DNA from: Lophius americanus
Lineage: Eukaryota > Chordata > Actinopteri > Lophiiformes > Lophiidae
Assembly: GCA_037951165.1 (NCBI GenBank)
Contig: JBBDHG010000008.1
Location: 8,552,001 to 8,616,000, forward strand
Direction of reading: 5' to 3'
Length of the DNA stretch: 64,000 bases
Under the pieces are notes generated by a model. It had not been told where the DNA came from. It did not search any database and saw nothing but the letters and a program-made list of their open reading frames with translations. Of this stretch, positions 47,246 through 56,793 are shown piece after piece (position 1 is the stretch's first letter; each line of letters opens with the position of its first letter). The position numbers and the translations under genes are program-made.

Positions 47246-49557
47246 CTAAAAACCCTTGTCTTTCCAGTGATATAATAAAATGGCCTCTTCCTTGCCCTGT
47301 GCCAAATGTGGTTATACACAGAGAAACAAGGTCAATATCATTTGACCCAGTAGGCAGCCCCTTTGTAGCTCCAGGGTAGGCGATGGGGGCTCAGGGTCTT
47401 GCTCAAAGACCAAAACCAAACCAAAAAGCAAACCAAACTGATCATATAACCGCCTGGCAGAGCTTATAACATGGATGTTAGGTATTAAAAGGATAACTGC
47501 ATCAGCTGAACACTCGCAGTGACACTTTCTCTGCACTGTGGACTTCTTTGATACGAGCAATACGGGGTTTGAATGGAACATACATATGATGGACCTGAAA
47601 AAGCAGCAATTGTAATAAAACAATCAATTTAGCAAATTTAGAAGTGAATTCTGTTCTAATATTACACAAAACACCCTGAGGCTTTAAATGAAAATATAAT
47701 AAATTGAACCTCACTTATTCCCACAGACGTTTGCAGAACAGATTAAGGGTTATTCATGTTATTCAATCTTTTTTTTTTGTTCCCTCTTTTTTTGTGACTC
47801 GTCTCCTTCAATTCAAACATTTACATTGGACTGATTTCGACATCGGAGCAGTTTAATTTTGATCTATAAGGATCAGTCAAATCTTCCACACAGAAATAAC
47901 TAAGAGCTTTGATACTTAAATATTAGATTTGTGTTTTTAGTACAGTGTGCAGCACACTCAGCACTGTGGACTGAAAAGATTATCAGGATTTATCAGCTTT
48001 GGCGATTTTTTTCCCATAGATTTTTTTTATCTTACATCATTTTGATGGGAAACAAACCTGCATGAAATAAAAAAAAAGCAGTCCCCTTCCTTCCTGTTAA
48101 CGGCTGTAAAGAGGATTTTGTTGGCGTCCACAAGGTACTCGCATGTGCTCGCTATCATCAGGAACACAGAAAAGTCCAGGTCTCCAAACAAAACATCATG
48201 AAGCAGGAATATAAAATGTGTATTCAGCGAGAGCAGAACAGAGTATTAAACAGATTAAAAACTGAAGTCCAACCATCAGAGCTGCAGGACGTCTGCACAA
48301 ACAGAAAGGTAGCCCAAGAATCACAATCGCTCAACGTAAACAACACCAAAGCATAGCAACCTAGATAAAGGAACAATTAACCCCCAAAAAAAATCACAGA
48401 AAGAAATTACAAAAATTGTTATTATTATTTCCATTCTGATGCTGTTAGAGAGAGAAAATTATTGTTTTCATAAGGCTTAATGATCTTTTTTTATATAAAA
48501 TCATTAATGAATTTAAACCATCACCATTAAATTTGATGTAGTCGTTGTAAAAATATTCACGTTTAAAGAAACCAGTTGGACTATAGGTAAGGGCCATCTG
48601 ATCAGAACTTTTCATGACAGATCCAACTGGGAAGACTCAAAACACACTGAAGGGATTAGATATCCCATCTGGACTGGGAATGCCTCAGGACTCCCAGGAG
48701 GGGCTGGGAGTCTAATTAGCCCGCTGCTAACGCCATTGATGGATTAATGCCATTTGTCAAACCGCTTTATCCATTCTTACAGTCTTCACCAAATGGAGGT
48801 TCTGCTCAATCATCCAGTTTTCTCTGCCCAGTTGATATTTTTTTTAATGGCTAATGGCGGACAAAGTTGTTCATATTGCCATTAATGCTCAATTGTTTTA
48901 ATAACATCCTCCGTTTTAATACTTATTCACATCATGCAACACTGTACTATAGCCCAACAAAGTCAAAAGGCAAATACTTAAGAGAACGATTGATGAACTT
49001 TGATTCCCAATCTACAAATTAGTCTCCTCCCTTTGTGCAATCAGAAGCTCATTCAGACTAGAATTTATGTACAAAAAAGAGCCCAAAAACTTTAATGTTT
49101 GTTATATATTAAATATGATATTTAATCCTCACTCAGAACTAATCTTTCGTTTCTGTTTAAGTTAAGACATGTCACTACATGAAAGAAACTGACACAAGAA
49201 GACCCTGATTATGACCGCAGCACTGGTACATTTTTATCTTATTTTTTATAGAGCAATACCGGGTAAATTCCCAGCTTCCCTCTGTACCCTTCTCTGTGTC
49301 AGCTCTGGTAGTTTTCAGCTGGATTCTCCATAGTGGCAGCTTTTCAATGTACCCAGTATTTTTTATTTGACAGATCTGGGGAAAACGGCATTTTCTTACT
49401 GTGCACCAGGGGCATGGGACAATCTACAAAAGGATCTAAACTTGAATTTTCTTGTACCCATTGATACATTTAAACCCATCGTAGAGAATTTATTGAAAGA
49501 GACGTGCTAGTTTTTCTTTCGAGGCAACTCCGCTCGTTGAACTCTGCAATTAAATGA
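47246..49557. other. Non-coding interval, possible conserved regulatory core at 48.7-48.9 kb
   Basis: No gene is seen. The stretch 48690-48920 is rich in homeobox-type words (TCTAATTAGC, GATGGATTAATGCC, CCATTAATGC) and low in repeats. It reads like vertebrate conserved non-coding DNA, although conservation cannot be tested here. Confidence 0.4.
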
Positions 49558-50171
49558 GAAGTTATGTCTGAAAAACAGTGTTTTCTGTAAAAAAAGCTCC
49601 CCCTTGTGAGTTAAAATTGAACTATTAGAGTATAATAGGATATATGCACAAGATAGAGCTGTCCCAGTCAATTCATATTCACATAATTTGGGCAAAATGG
49701 GACCAAATGTTATGAAATGATGTCCAAAAACTGTTTTTCATGAAAGAGTTCCTCCTAGTAAGTAAATTATCATATATACAATATTGATCTTCTAGAGTTT
49801 ATTCATATGCACCGAATTTAAACTAAGTCGGACAAATGGTTAATAAATTAATGTGAAGGACACCCCCAGTGAGTAAAGTACTTTCTTTTGAGAAAATATG
49901 AACTATTAGAATAATACATGATGTTTATAAAATAGATCTCCTCGAGTCAATTCATTAGCACGAAATTTGGACCGGATAGGACCAACAGTTGGGAAATCAT
50001 GGCCCCAAAACTTTGGAGATAAAGCTCCTCCTAGTGTTCGAAATATACAACCAAACTTCGCAAAATCACTCCAGTTCTTAGTCGCACTAAGGTCTATTCT
50101 GGTATAAAGTTTGGAATTGATTCATTTTTTTTTTTTTTAGATAACACGAAGGATCTGTGGTGAGAGAAGGG
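49558..50171 (+). repeat. CTCCCCCTAGTG-core repeat family, copy 7 (longest, three monomers)
   Basis: Three successive monomers of about 158, 134 and 149 bp can be read (49561-49718, 49719-49852, 49853-50001). Each has a TCC(C)CC/CTAGTRAGTAAA-like core, a GAACTATTAGA or equivalent segment, a GAT(C)TC/GAGTC segment and a CACCAAAT-like segment ending in a GGACCAA.RGTT word. A terminal module follows at 50002-50171 with GGAGATAAAGCTCCTCCTAG, CGAAATATACAACC, CACTCCAGTTCTTAGTCGCA, CTAAGGTCTATTCTGG, a T-run and AACACGAAGGATCTGTGG. Confidence 0.75.
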
Positions 50172-50477
50172 ATGACTTTTACATAATTAAAAAAATTCTT
50201 TCCTCCAAAACGCAGCCGATATACATTTTAGGATCAACAAAGGTATGGATGATGTCTCGTATATTGCCAAAAAGTTGGATATTTTTTGCTGGGGTTGAGG
50301 GTATTTGTAATCATCACAATGACTCAGGTTATATATCTGAAATTCTTATCTACTCTCACTCACGAAAATAACTTTAACTAAATTCTGAAGTCTGTCCGAA
50401 AAACATATTTAGGGTGTTTTCATGTACATTAGCTTGGACATGAGCAGCACAACGCAGGGAGATTAGGCTGTATACTG

Positions 50478-50478
50478 T

Positions 50479-50520
<42 letters not shown>
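50478..50520 (+). repeat. (TG)n microsatellite
   Basis: About 20 TG units with a single TATG interruption near the start. Confidence 0.95.
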
Positions 50521-50525
<5 letters not shown>

Positions 50526-50599
50526 ATCAGTAGAGACCTATTCTGTCTTCCTTCCACTTCAGCCCTCCGGGCGTTGCCTGAGGCACTCAAACCCCTGGC

Positions 50600-50795
50600 C
50601 AACTACACGCACACAGACACAAACTCACACACACACACACACACACACACAAGCACAAACCCCCACACACACAGACACAAGCGAACACACACATACACAA
50701 ACACATACACTCACACACATAGACGCAGACAGACACACAGACACAGGCAAATACACCCACGCACGGACACGCACAGACACACACACACAAACACG
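50600..50795 (+). repeat. (CA)n-rich degenerate array
   Basis: CACA-dominated sequence with G and A interruptions, 80 bp from the TG array and of opposite strand sense, so the two can pair as an inverted repeat. Thr/His and Cys/Val frames of up to 135 codons across it are artefacts. Confidence 0.9.
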
Positions 50796-50973
50796 ATGCG
50801 GGAGCTGCTGTTTCACTCAGCACTGTGTCTTCAAGTTGCTAATGGGTTTGTGGTCGTTTTACTAATCTTGAATAATTACTCCCAAAATACATGAGTAGCC
50901 CTGAACCTTTCCTATTGGTCTATTCTTGAGATTAGTGACTCCCACAAGAAGGCCAGATTAAAAAATAGTCCCG

Positions 50974-51322
50974 AAGATAGATAACCTAGACTTGCCTCAT
51001 ATGGACTAAATTTAGACTAGATGGGACCAACGGTTGAAAAATAATGGCCCAAAAACTTTCAGATATAGAATACCCCCTAGTATTGGGACTATACAATCAA
51101 CATTTCCCAAAATTCTCAGACGAATGCTTGACAATTCTTGGCCCAAAAATGTTTGCCGATAAAGCTCTCCCTAGTGTCAGAAATATACAACTGACCATTA
51201 CCTTAATAACTAAAGTTCTTTCTCGCATTACTGTCTATGTGGGCATAAAGTATTTGCTGCCTAAATCAGCTGATTACAAGTTTGATGTCATGGAACCCTA
51301 CGACGATGAGGTGGGTTTTGTG
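50974..51322 (+). repeat. CTCCCCCTAGTG-core repeat family, copy 8 (extended 3' module)
   Basis: Shows GACTAGATGGGACCAACGG, GGCCCAAAAACTTTCAGATA, ATACCCCCTAGTATTGGG, a second GGCCCAAAAATGTTTGC, GATAAAGCTCTCCCTAGTG, AAATATACAACTGACC and GTCTATGTGGGCATAAAG. It then continues with CTAAATCAGCTGATTACAAG, an extension shared only with the 54.7-kb copy. The 192-codon frame 51044-51622 runs through this repeat and the next SINE and is not considered a gene. Confidence 0.7.
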
Positions 51323-51329
51323 GTGAACA

Positions 51330-51617
51330 GAGATACCAACATTACATTGCACTTATACCACACGAGTCAGACTTCACCCATTCACACGAACGTTCATAGA
51401 GTGATGATGGAGACTGCCATGAAAGTCACCAAATGCTTATCAGGAGCAGTTACCATTCACGCCATCATTCACACACCAATGGAACAGCCATTGAGAGCAA
51501 CTTGGGTTTCAGCATCTTGCTCAAGGACACCTCAACATGTGGACTGCAGTGGCTGGGGATTGAACCAACAACCTTCAGACAAGTGGACAACCGCTCTACC
51601 AACTGAGCCACCGTGGG
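51330..51617 (-). mobile_element. tRNA-derived SINE, full-length-like, reverse
   Basis: Read on the - strand it begins with a tRNA-like head: GTGGCTCAGTTGG (A-box region, 51599-51611), TAGAGCGGTTGTCC, then GGTTCAATCCCC (B box, 51555-51566). The body has GTCCTTGAGCAAGATGC and CAATGGCTGTTCCATTGGTG, and the tail is GTGTGGTATAAGTGCAATG. About 290 bp. It follows directly on repeat copy 8. Confidence 0.75.
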
Positions 51618-52195
51618 ATTAATGTTGGTTGGAACCTGGACGAGGCCAGAGCTTGAACTCCAAACACTGTCGGTACAAAGGTACTGCATATAGTCTATGC
51701 AGTACTACCTCAAACTACCCATGCAGTCTACCTCAAATGTGGTCTGATGTGTATTAGATGTTGCACGGTTACCTTCTGCAGCAAACTTCACCAAGTAATT
51801 CCATATTAAAATACTGTATAATGTATTAGACAAAGTCTAGGTTCGGCAGATAGATGCATATTTTTAACTCACCAGCTGTTGTCTTTCACTTAAGTATTAT
51901 TCCATGGTGAGCGTGTCTCAGATAAATCCTCTGTATGATATGTATTTGGCAGAAAACCAAATCTGATTGTGAATTTCTTGGCTGATAAATAACTTGCAGC
52001 TACCTCAAACTGTACAAAACCGGTCCGATTATTGACAGCAGCTCTTTGTTCCAGATTCAGCTGTGCTTCATACCCGCTGATGCTGGTTTGCTAGTTAATA
52101 CAGAACAACAGACACTGTTCCTGAATCCAGTCCATTTGAAACAAGGTATGTGACAATGGAGACCGGAACAGCAAATTGTCTTTTTTAAGTCTTCC

Positions 52196-52405
52196 CTTTT
52201 CTTTTTCTTCTTCTGGCTTTTCCCTTTAGGGGTCGCCACAGTGGATCATTTGTTTCTATATTGTCCTCTCCACTTCAACTTCCTCTGTCACATCAACCAA
52301 CAGCATGTCCTCTCTTACCACATCCAGAAACCTCGTCTTTCGTCTTCTAATTTTTCTCCTACTCGGCAGCTCCATCTCCAGCATCCTTCTACCAATTGCA
52401 GTTCT
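52196..52405 (-). mobile_element. RTE-like LINE 3' coding end, reverse
   Basis: On the - strand the segment reads from TTGGTAGAAGGATGCTGGAG through a poly-basic region to CACTGTGGCGACCCCTAAAG and GGGAAAAGCCAGAAGAAG. This order is the degraded C-terminal end of an RTE-type LINE ORF (R..R..D....W......GDP-K.K..KKKK). Frames are broken by stops. Confidence 0.6.
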
Positions 52406-53239
52406 ATATTCGGTACCTGTATCTTGTAAATCACTATAAATTCAATAAAAAATAAGCTTTTCAAGACGTTTCCCAATACTGGCGGGTTCTATATTTTATG
52501 GCAAGAAATCTATCAAATTTCAATAGAGACTTTATACTAAATAAATACCATGAGACTTACAGGTATTTCTCCAACTACACACAATTTCAGAGTTGTTATT
52601 CATGATATACAGAGTTCACCCTAAACCTAAGCCTTTAAAAAAACACTCAATAATGTACTGACGTTATTTCTTCACTTATACACAATATGTTGGCAAATGG
52701 AACCCAAAATGCAGACGGGGTTAGGGTTAGTGATAACGCTGGCATGATACCAGGATCCAGAGGGTTTAGGCTGCTGACACAGGTTGTGGTACTGTGGGGA
52801 GCTGGTGTTGTAGTGGGTGACGGCCCCCTACTTCAGCAGGGCCTGCTGCCTCTCTGTTTCCTTGCAGGTCTCTGGTTTGCGGGGCTCATTAGGCCCTTGG
52901 GTGCTGATTACACTGATTTGCACACACCTTTGCAGTATTTCTCAGTTCAGGGTTACTTTTGTTCAATAAAATTGTAAACGCTTCTTTTTTTGCAGCCTCT
53001 CTTGTTTTTGTCACGGCTCTCAAGCCGGGTCACACATGCTTGTGTCTGCATGGCTCATATATCAATGTTATCTTACTTTGCTGAATATTCCTCTTGTGTT
53101 GGGAGAATGTCTTTCAAGTAGGATCTAAAAATGTATCGCAACAACAATGTGTTCGACAATTTAACTTCTTTTACAGTTTGAATTTCATAAAAAGACAGAT
53201 TCTTACGGTGCATTCTTACTGAACGTGAATCAAAGGTTT
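52406..53239. other. Non-coding interval, possible unclassified mobile element
   Basis: 52687-53040 contains AAATGGAACCCAAAATGCAG at one end and TTGTTCAATAAAATTG followed by CTCTTGTTTTTGTCACGG at the other. The layout recalls a fish interspersed element with ends reading (GTCACGG). A 96-codon frame at 52687-52977 has no domain and is attributed to this element. Confidence 0.35.
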
Positions 53240-53509
53240 TGTGCAGCATGTACCTAAAACCGGTGGCCGATGTCAGCGGTTTGGCATGTCCTGGTGCCCT
53301 CCATCATCTGCTACCCGCATCCCACCACAACGCCCATTCAGGTGATGAACCCACAATCTGGAGGCCAAGCCCCATTGAGAAAGCCCCGGCCACCAAACGC
53401 TTACCGAGGTGCCCTACCCTCCCAGGTCTGGCTCCAGAAAGGTGTCCCTATGCAGGGCGAGGTATCGAAGACACTTTGGTTGCTTTTCATGGGGGTGATT
53501 GAATCCCTC
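53240..53509 (-). mobile_element. GC-rich dispersed repeat fragment abutting the LINE
   Basis: GC-rich words GCCCCGGCCACCAAACGC, TACCGAGGTGCCCTACCC, GGTCTGGCTCCAGAAAGGTG, TTTCATGGGGGTGATTGAA and CTTAGTCTGACCCCTCCCC stand out from AT-rich surroundings. They resemble a high-copy fish interspersed element I cannot name. It directly abuts the 3' side of the LINE reverse transcriptase. Confidence 0.4.
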
Positions 53510-54418
53510 TTAGTCTGACCCCTCCCCTGAAACAACAAATGAGTGGGTAGAACAGAGGGGTCGTGTTGAGGTCAGTGGGGTGAGTAGTTCCTTTAGGTAG
53601 GGGGGTGCGTTACCATGGATGCACTGGTGAGTGAGGAGAGAGATCTTATAATCAATCCTGGTGAAGATGGGAAGCCAATGAAGGGAATGAAGAACGGGGG
53701 TGATATGTTCGTGTTTACAAACTCTCATCAGGATCCTTGCAGCACTGTTTTGAACGTACTGTGGTCTTTGAAGACTTTTATCAGGGATCCCGATGAGAGG
53801 TGCGTTACAGTAATTCAGTCTGGAGGAGACAAACGCGTGGACCAGCTTTTCAGCATCACCCAAGGTGTGTGAAAAACTGAGTTTGGAAATATTTCTGAGA
53901 TGATGAAAGGAGATCTTGCAGATGTGTTTGATGTGGGATTCAAAAGTGAGTTGAGGGTCAAATCTTACACCGAGGTTGGTGACTGATGAAGAGAGGGGAA
54001 TGTCATGACCAGAGAAGGTAATACTGGTTATGGAGGAAGAGTGGGTCTGATGTGGAGTGTCAATTAAAATTGCTTTGGTATTGGAGCTGTTCAACTGGAG
54101 AAAGTTGTTTTTCATCCACACCTTTATCTCCTCCAGACAAGCGCGGAGAGTTGACAGGGGAGAGGATGATGACGATGAGGATGGAGAGGCTGCGGAGGAA
54201 CATCTGTCAGTTTTTATGTAGATTTGCGTGTCATCGGCATAGCAATGGAATGAGAGTCCATATCGACTGATGACACGGCCAAGGGGGAGCATGTATAGTA
54301 TGAAGAGAATGGGGCCAAGGACAGATCTCTGGGGGACCCTACAGGTGACGGTTTGGGTCCGGGACCGTGAACTTCCAAGGGAAACGTATTCTGTTCTGTC
54401 GGTGAGGTAGGATTGAAA
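53510..54418 (-). pseudogene. Reverse transcriptase core of L2-type LINE (broken)
   Basis: The open stretch encodes FQSYLTDRTEY, then VPQRSVLGPILFILYM, the catalytic YADD (54241-54230), a Ser-rich patch, LNSSNTKAILID, LGVRFDPQLTFESHI and KHICKISFHHLRNISKLS. It continues with SRLNYCNAPLIGIPDKSLQR, QNSAARILMR and HITPVLHSLHWLPI, and ends at a stop. This is the palm/thumb order of L2-clade non-LTR reverse transcriptases. Just upstream a TAG at 54421-54419 replaces the usual Trp in ALNWFQSYL, in the same frame, and the sequence continues in frame to about 54475. The only Met in a start-like position (54292) is internal, so no functional start exists. Confidence 0.9.
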
Positions 54419-54589
54419 CTAGTTTAGGGCGGTGGCAGTGAGTCCAGTGGTGTGATGTAGGCGGTGTAGGAGATATGGAGATTAAAAGATGATGTAAACT
54501 TCCATTTTAAACCAGAAGCATAGCTGAAATATCAGTCAATTGGGAAATAAAAAATACAGAAACCTCATAAATATATGAAACTCTGCAAA

Positions 54590-54815
54590 TTAAGAATTCC
54601 TTTTACAGATTTGTAGAGACTTGCTCCTTTTCTTGACAAAATGACTCCATATCTATGGTTTGGAGATTCCAGTTGTCTGACCTCAAACTTATAATCAGCT
54701 GATTTAGGAAGCACAAATTTTATACCCACGTAGACCTTAGTGCGAGGAAGAACTGGAATCATTTACATAAAGGTCAGTTGTATATTTCTGACAATAGAGG
54801 GTGCTTTACTGTCCA
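54590..54815 (-). repeat. CTCCCCCTAGTG-core repeat family, copy 9 (reverse, extended module)
   Basis: On the - strand: GTAAAGCACCCTCTATTGTC, AGAAATATACAACTGACC, CCAGTTCTTCCTCGCACTAA, GGTCTACGTGGGTATAAAAT, then CCTAAATCAGCTGATTATAA and a continuation to about 54590. It lies within the LINE where part of the RT is missing. Confidence 0.7.
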
Positions 54816-56044
54816 AAAAAAGGTGTCCGTTACCATGTAACAATGTCAGGGTACGCAAGTTAGGGAAATATTGACTTGCCCATGAACGATTTCCACTGTC
54901 TACCCCTACTTTGTTTTAATAAAGAACCTATAATGACCCACTTCTTGCCAAAAAAAATGGCTTCACAATGCCCAGTCTCCTTTTGTATCTTTAAGAGAGC
55001 AGCAAATGTGCTGTGTCAAAGTCCCGACTGAAAAACATCAAAGGAATTGTTACGTGTAAAATAATAATAAAGGAAGTCGTTGTTATGCATCTTTTCATTG
55101 GCCTTACTTGGTTTGAAACAGGCTGGTGGTTGTTCAGAATAGTGGGGTTGAGACTGCTTTTCTAAGGGAGAGGTATAATAACTGCAATTTTCAGGTAATT
55201 GGAAAATGCCAGATTGTAGTTGACTATCAATGGCAGGTCTTGTGAGAGACTGCTTTAAACTGTTTTTAGGAATTTAGTGGGTAAAACTCAGATGGAAAGA
55301 CAGCAGATGGAAAGACTGAAATGAGGGATCATTTCCTGCAGTGTTATTTCATTAATTGGATGAAATTGGTAACCGGGTTTTTTCTGAAGGACTGTGCAGA
55401 GGGTTCTTTTACATTTGTTATTTATGAGTTGATAGTGTCTCTAACACTAAAAATCTTGTTACAAAAAAGGATGATAATTCTCTTAATTTGCTGGCGAACT
55501 AAGTTCATGGATAATGGAACTGGAGACTTGATGAATTGTCGATGGTTCCGAAGAATACCCTTGCAGTGCATCCAGGCATTGAAAAAAGAAATGTCTGCTG
55601 AGCAGTTCTTTAAAGTCTGCCTGAAAATATAAAGTTTATATGTATCATGATGAACCTGAAGAGTTGAATTCCACTATTCCCTTGCATTTTATTTTCTAGG
55701 CTCTTACAAAATGAGAATTTACCCTTGAGGCTTTTGGTTTACTATGATTGATTTCAGAGTTTCTGGGGCAATAGTGTTGATTACTTTGGAGATTTTGGAG
55801 GTTGAAATCAACGACATTATATACATTTTGGGTGGGTCACAAGTGATAAGTCTGTTGTAATAGTAGTGAGTGAGTGTAGAAGTATTCTCAATCATAAACA
55901 TTTACGACCCTGTTTCTGATTTAGTGATTTTTTTTGTGAAATACAGAGAACTGAAAAATACACAGAAGTGATCAGAAAGAGCAATGTCGGGCACATAACA
56001 CACTTAAAGTAGTAAAAACTAGATCTAGTGAGGTCAATAGAGTG

Positions 56045-56195
56045 GGAGCCCCATGTACAGAGGCTGAGTCCTCATAATTCAACGTCGAAGGTTCAATTCC
56101 GCGCATTGTTGCATGTCACCTCCCTGTCTCTTGTCACTCTTCAATTGTCCATCCAATAAACGCCAAAAAAACCTTTAAAAACAAACTAACTCAGA
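56045..56195 (+). mobile_element. tRNA-derived SINE inside the LINE
   Basis: GGGAGCCCCATGTACAGAGG stands in place of an A box, and GGTTCAATTCC (56090-56100) is a B box. They are followed by GCATGTCACCTCCCTGTCTC, CAATTGTCCATCCAATAAA and an A-rich tail CGCCAAAAAAACC. This is a different SINE family from the one at 35, 51.3 and 56.5 kb. It splits the - strand LINE endonuclease region. Confidence 0.65.
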
Positions 56196-56199
56196 AAAT

Positions 56200-56450
56200 G
56201 GGGCCTCTATCATGGGTTTTTACTTGACTTGTTGGAACAAAGTATCAAACATTGTGGAAAGTTCAATGGTGTTCTAGACATTCACATGGTCTGAATGGGC
56301 ATTACAATCATAAGTAATTAGTAAACAATCAAATTCAATGCAGATACTAGAAAGCATCTCAGCAAACTCTTCAAGGATATGAACTGAATATTTTGGCGGT
56401 GTGTATATGATTAAATATATGCTTCCTGGTTGCTCTACAATCATAATCAC
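56200..56450 (-). pseudogene. LINE endonuclease domain remnant
   Basis: The - strand frame reads LIIYTPPKYSVHILEEFAEM, LSSICIEFDCLLITYDCNAH and SDHVNV before a TAG. In the L2-clade APE endonuclease this corresponds to YRPPK...EF.E.LS......D..LI.GDFN.H. The catalytic GDFN is changed to YDCN here, so even without the stop it would be inactive. It belongs to the same element as the RT at 53.5-54.4 kb. Confidence 0.75.
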
Positions 56451-56507
56451 TCAACTACTAAACTAAGACTGGTTTTAATTACATCTGTGAGAAGAATGGG
56501 ACATGTG

Positions 56508-56793
56508 CCATTGAATGGTAAATGGCCTGTACTTATACAGCACTTTTCTAGCCCGTTTGACTACTCAAAGCGCTTTTACAACACGAGTCAGCATTCAACC
56601 ATTCACACAAACATTCACACTGGGATGATAGTGGCTGCCAGTCAAGGCAACACATGCGCATCACGAGCAATAACCATTCATGCCATCATTCACACACCCA
56701 ATGGAAAAACCATTGGGAGCAACTTGGGGTTCAGTATCTTACCGGGGTTCTAAGCACCGACCTTCACATAAGTGGACAACCGCTCCAGTTACT
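56508..56793 (-). mobile_element. tRNA-derived SINE, reverse, degraded head
   Basis: The left end GGTAAATGGCCTGTACTTATACAG is the reversed tail (with small changes). The body has CATTCACACAAACATTCACAC and CCCAATGGAAAAACCATTGGG, and the right end has AAGTGGACAACCGCTCCAGT. Same family as 51330-51617; the B box is mutated. A 107-codon frame over it is not a gene. Confidence 0.7.

Larger units (their letters stand above)
53510..56450 (-). mobile_element. Decayed L2-clade LINE (endonuclease + reverse transcriptase), interrupted
   Basis: Reading the - strand in order: an APE-type endonuclease remnant (56450-56200), a linker (about 56040-55690 and 55640-55310), an early RT block with ILNNHQPVSNQ (about 55080-55200), and the RT core with YADD (54480-53510). 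Frames are broken by stops and indels. A SINE lies inside it at 56045-56195, and the segment 54490-55080 has replaced the expected region between the early RT block and the core; it includes copy 9 of the CTCCCCCTAGTG family. The 3' end is missing, the usual GCGCTATA-AATAAA tail being replaced by the GC-rich fragment at 53240-53509. Confidence 0.8.

Noticed and set aside
50479..50894. 128- and 135-codon frames rich in Thr/His and Cys/Val
   Set aside because: Direct translation of TG and CA arrays in several frames.
51044..51622. 192-codon frame, the longest uninterrupted + strand frame after the pcdh1 exon
   Set aside because: It runs across two different repeats (copy 8 of the unnamed element and a reverse SINE), so it cannot be a single gene. 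The shared sub-peptide with the 54.7-kb copy is reported separately.
52721..52735. Two telomere-like GGGTTA units
   Set aside because: Only two units, inside an unrelated interspersed element; chance match.
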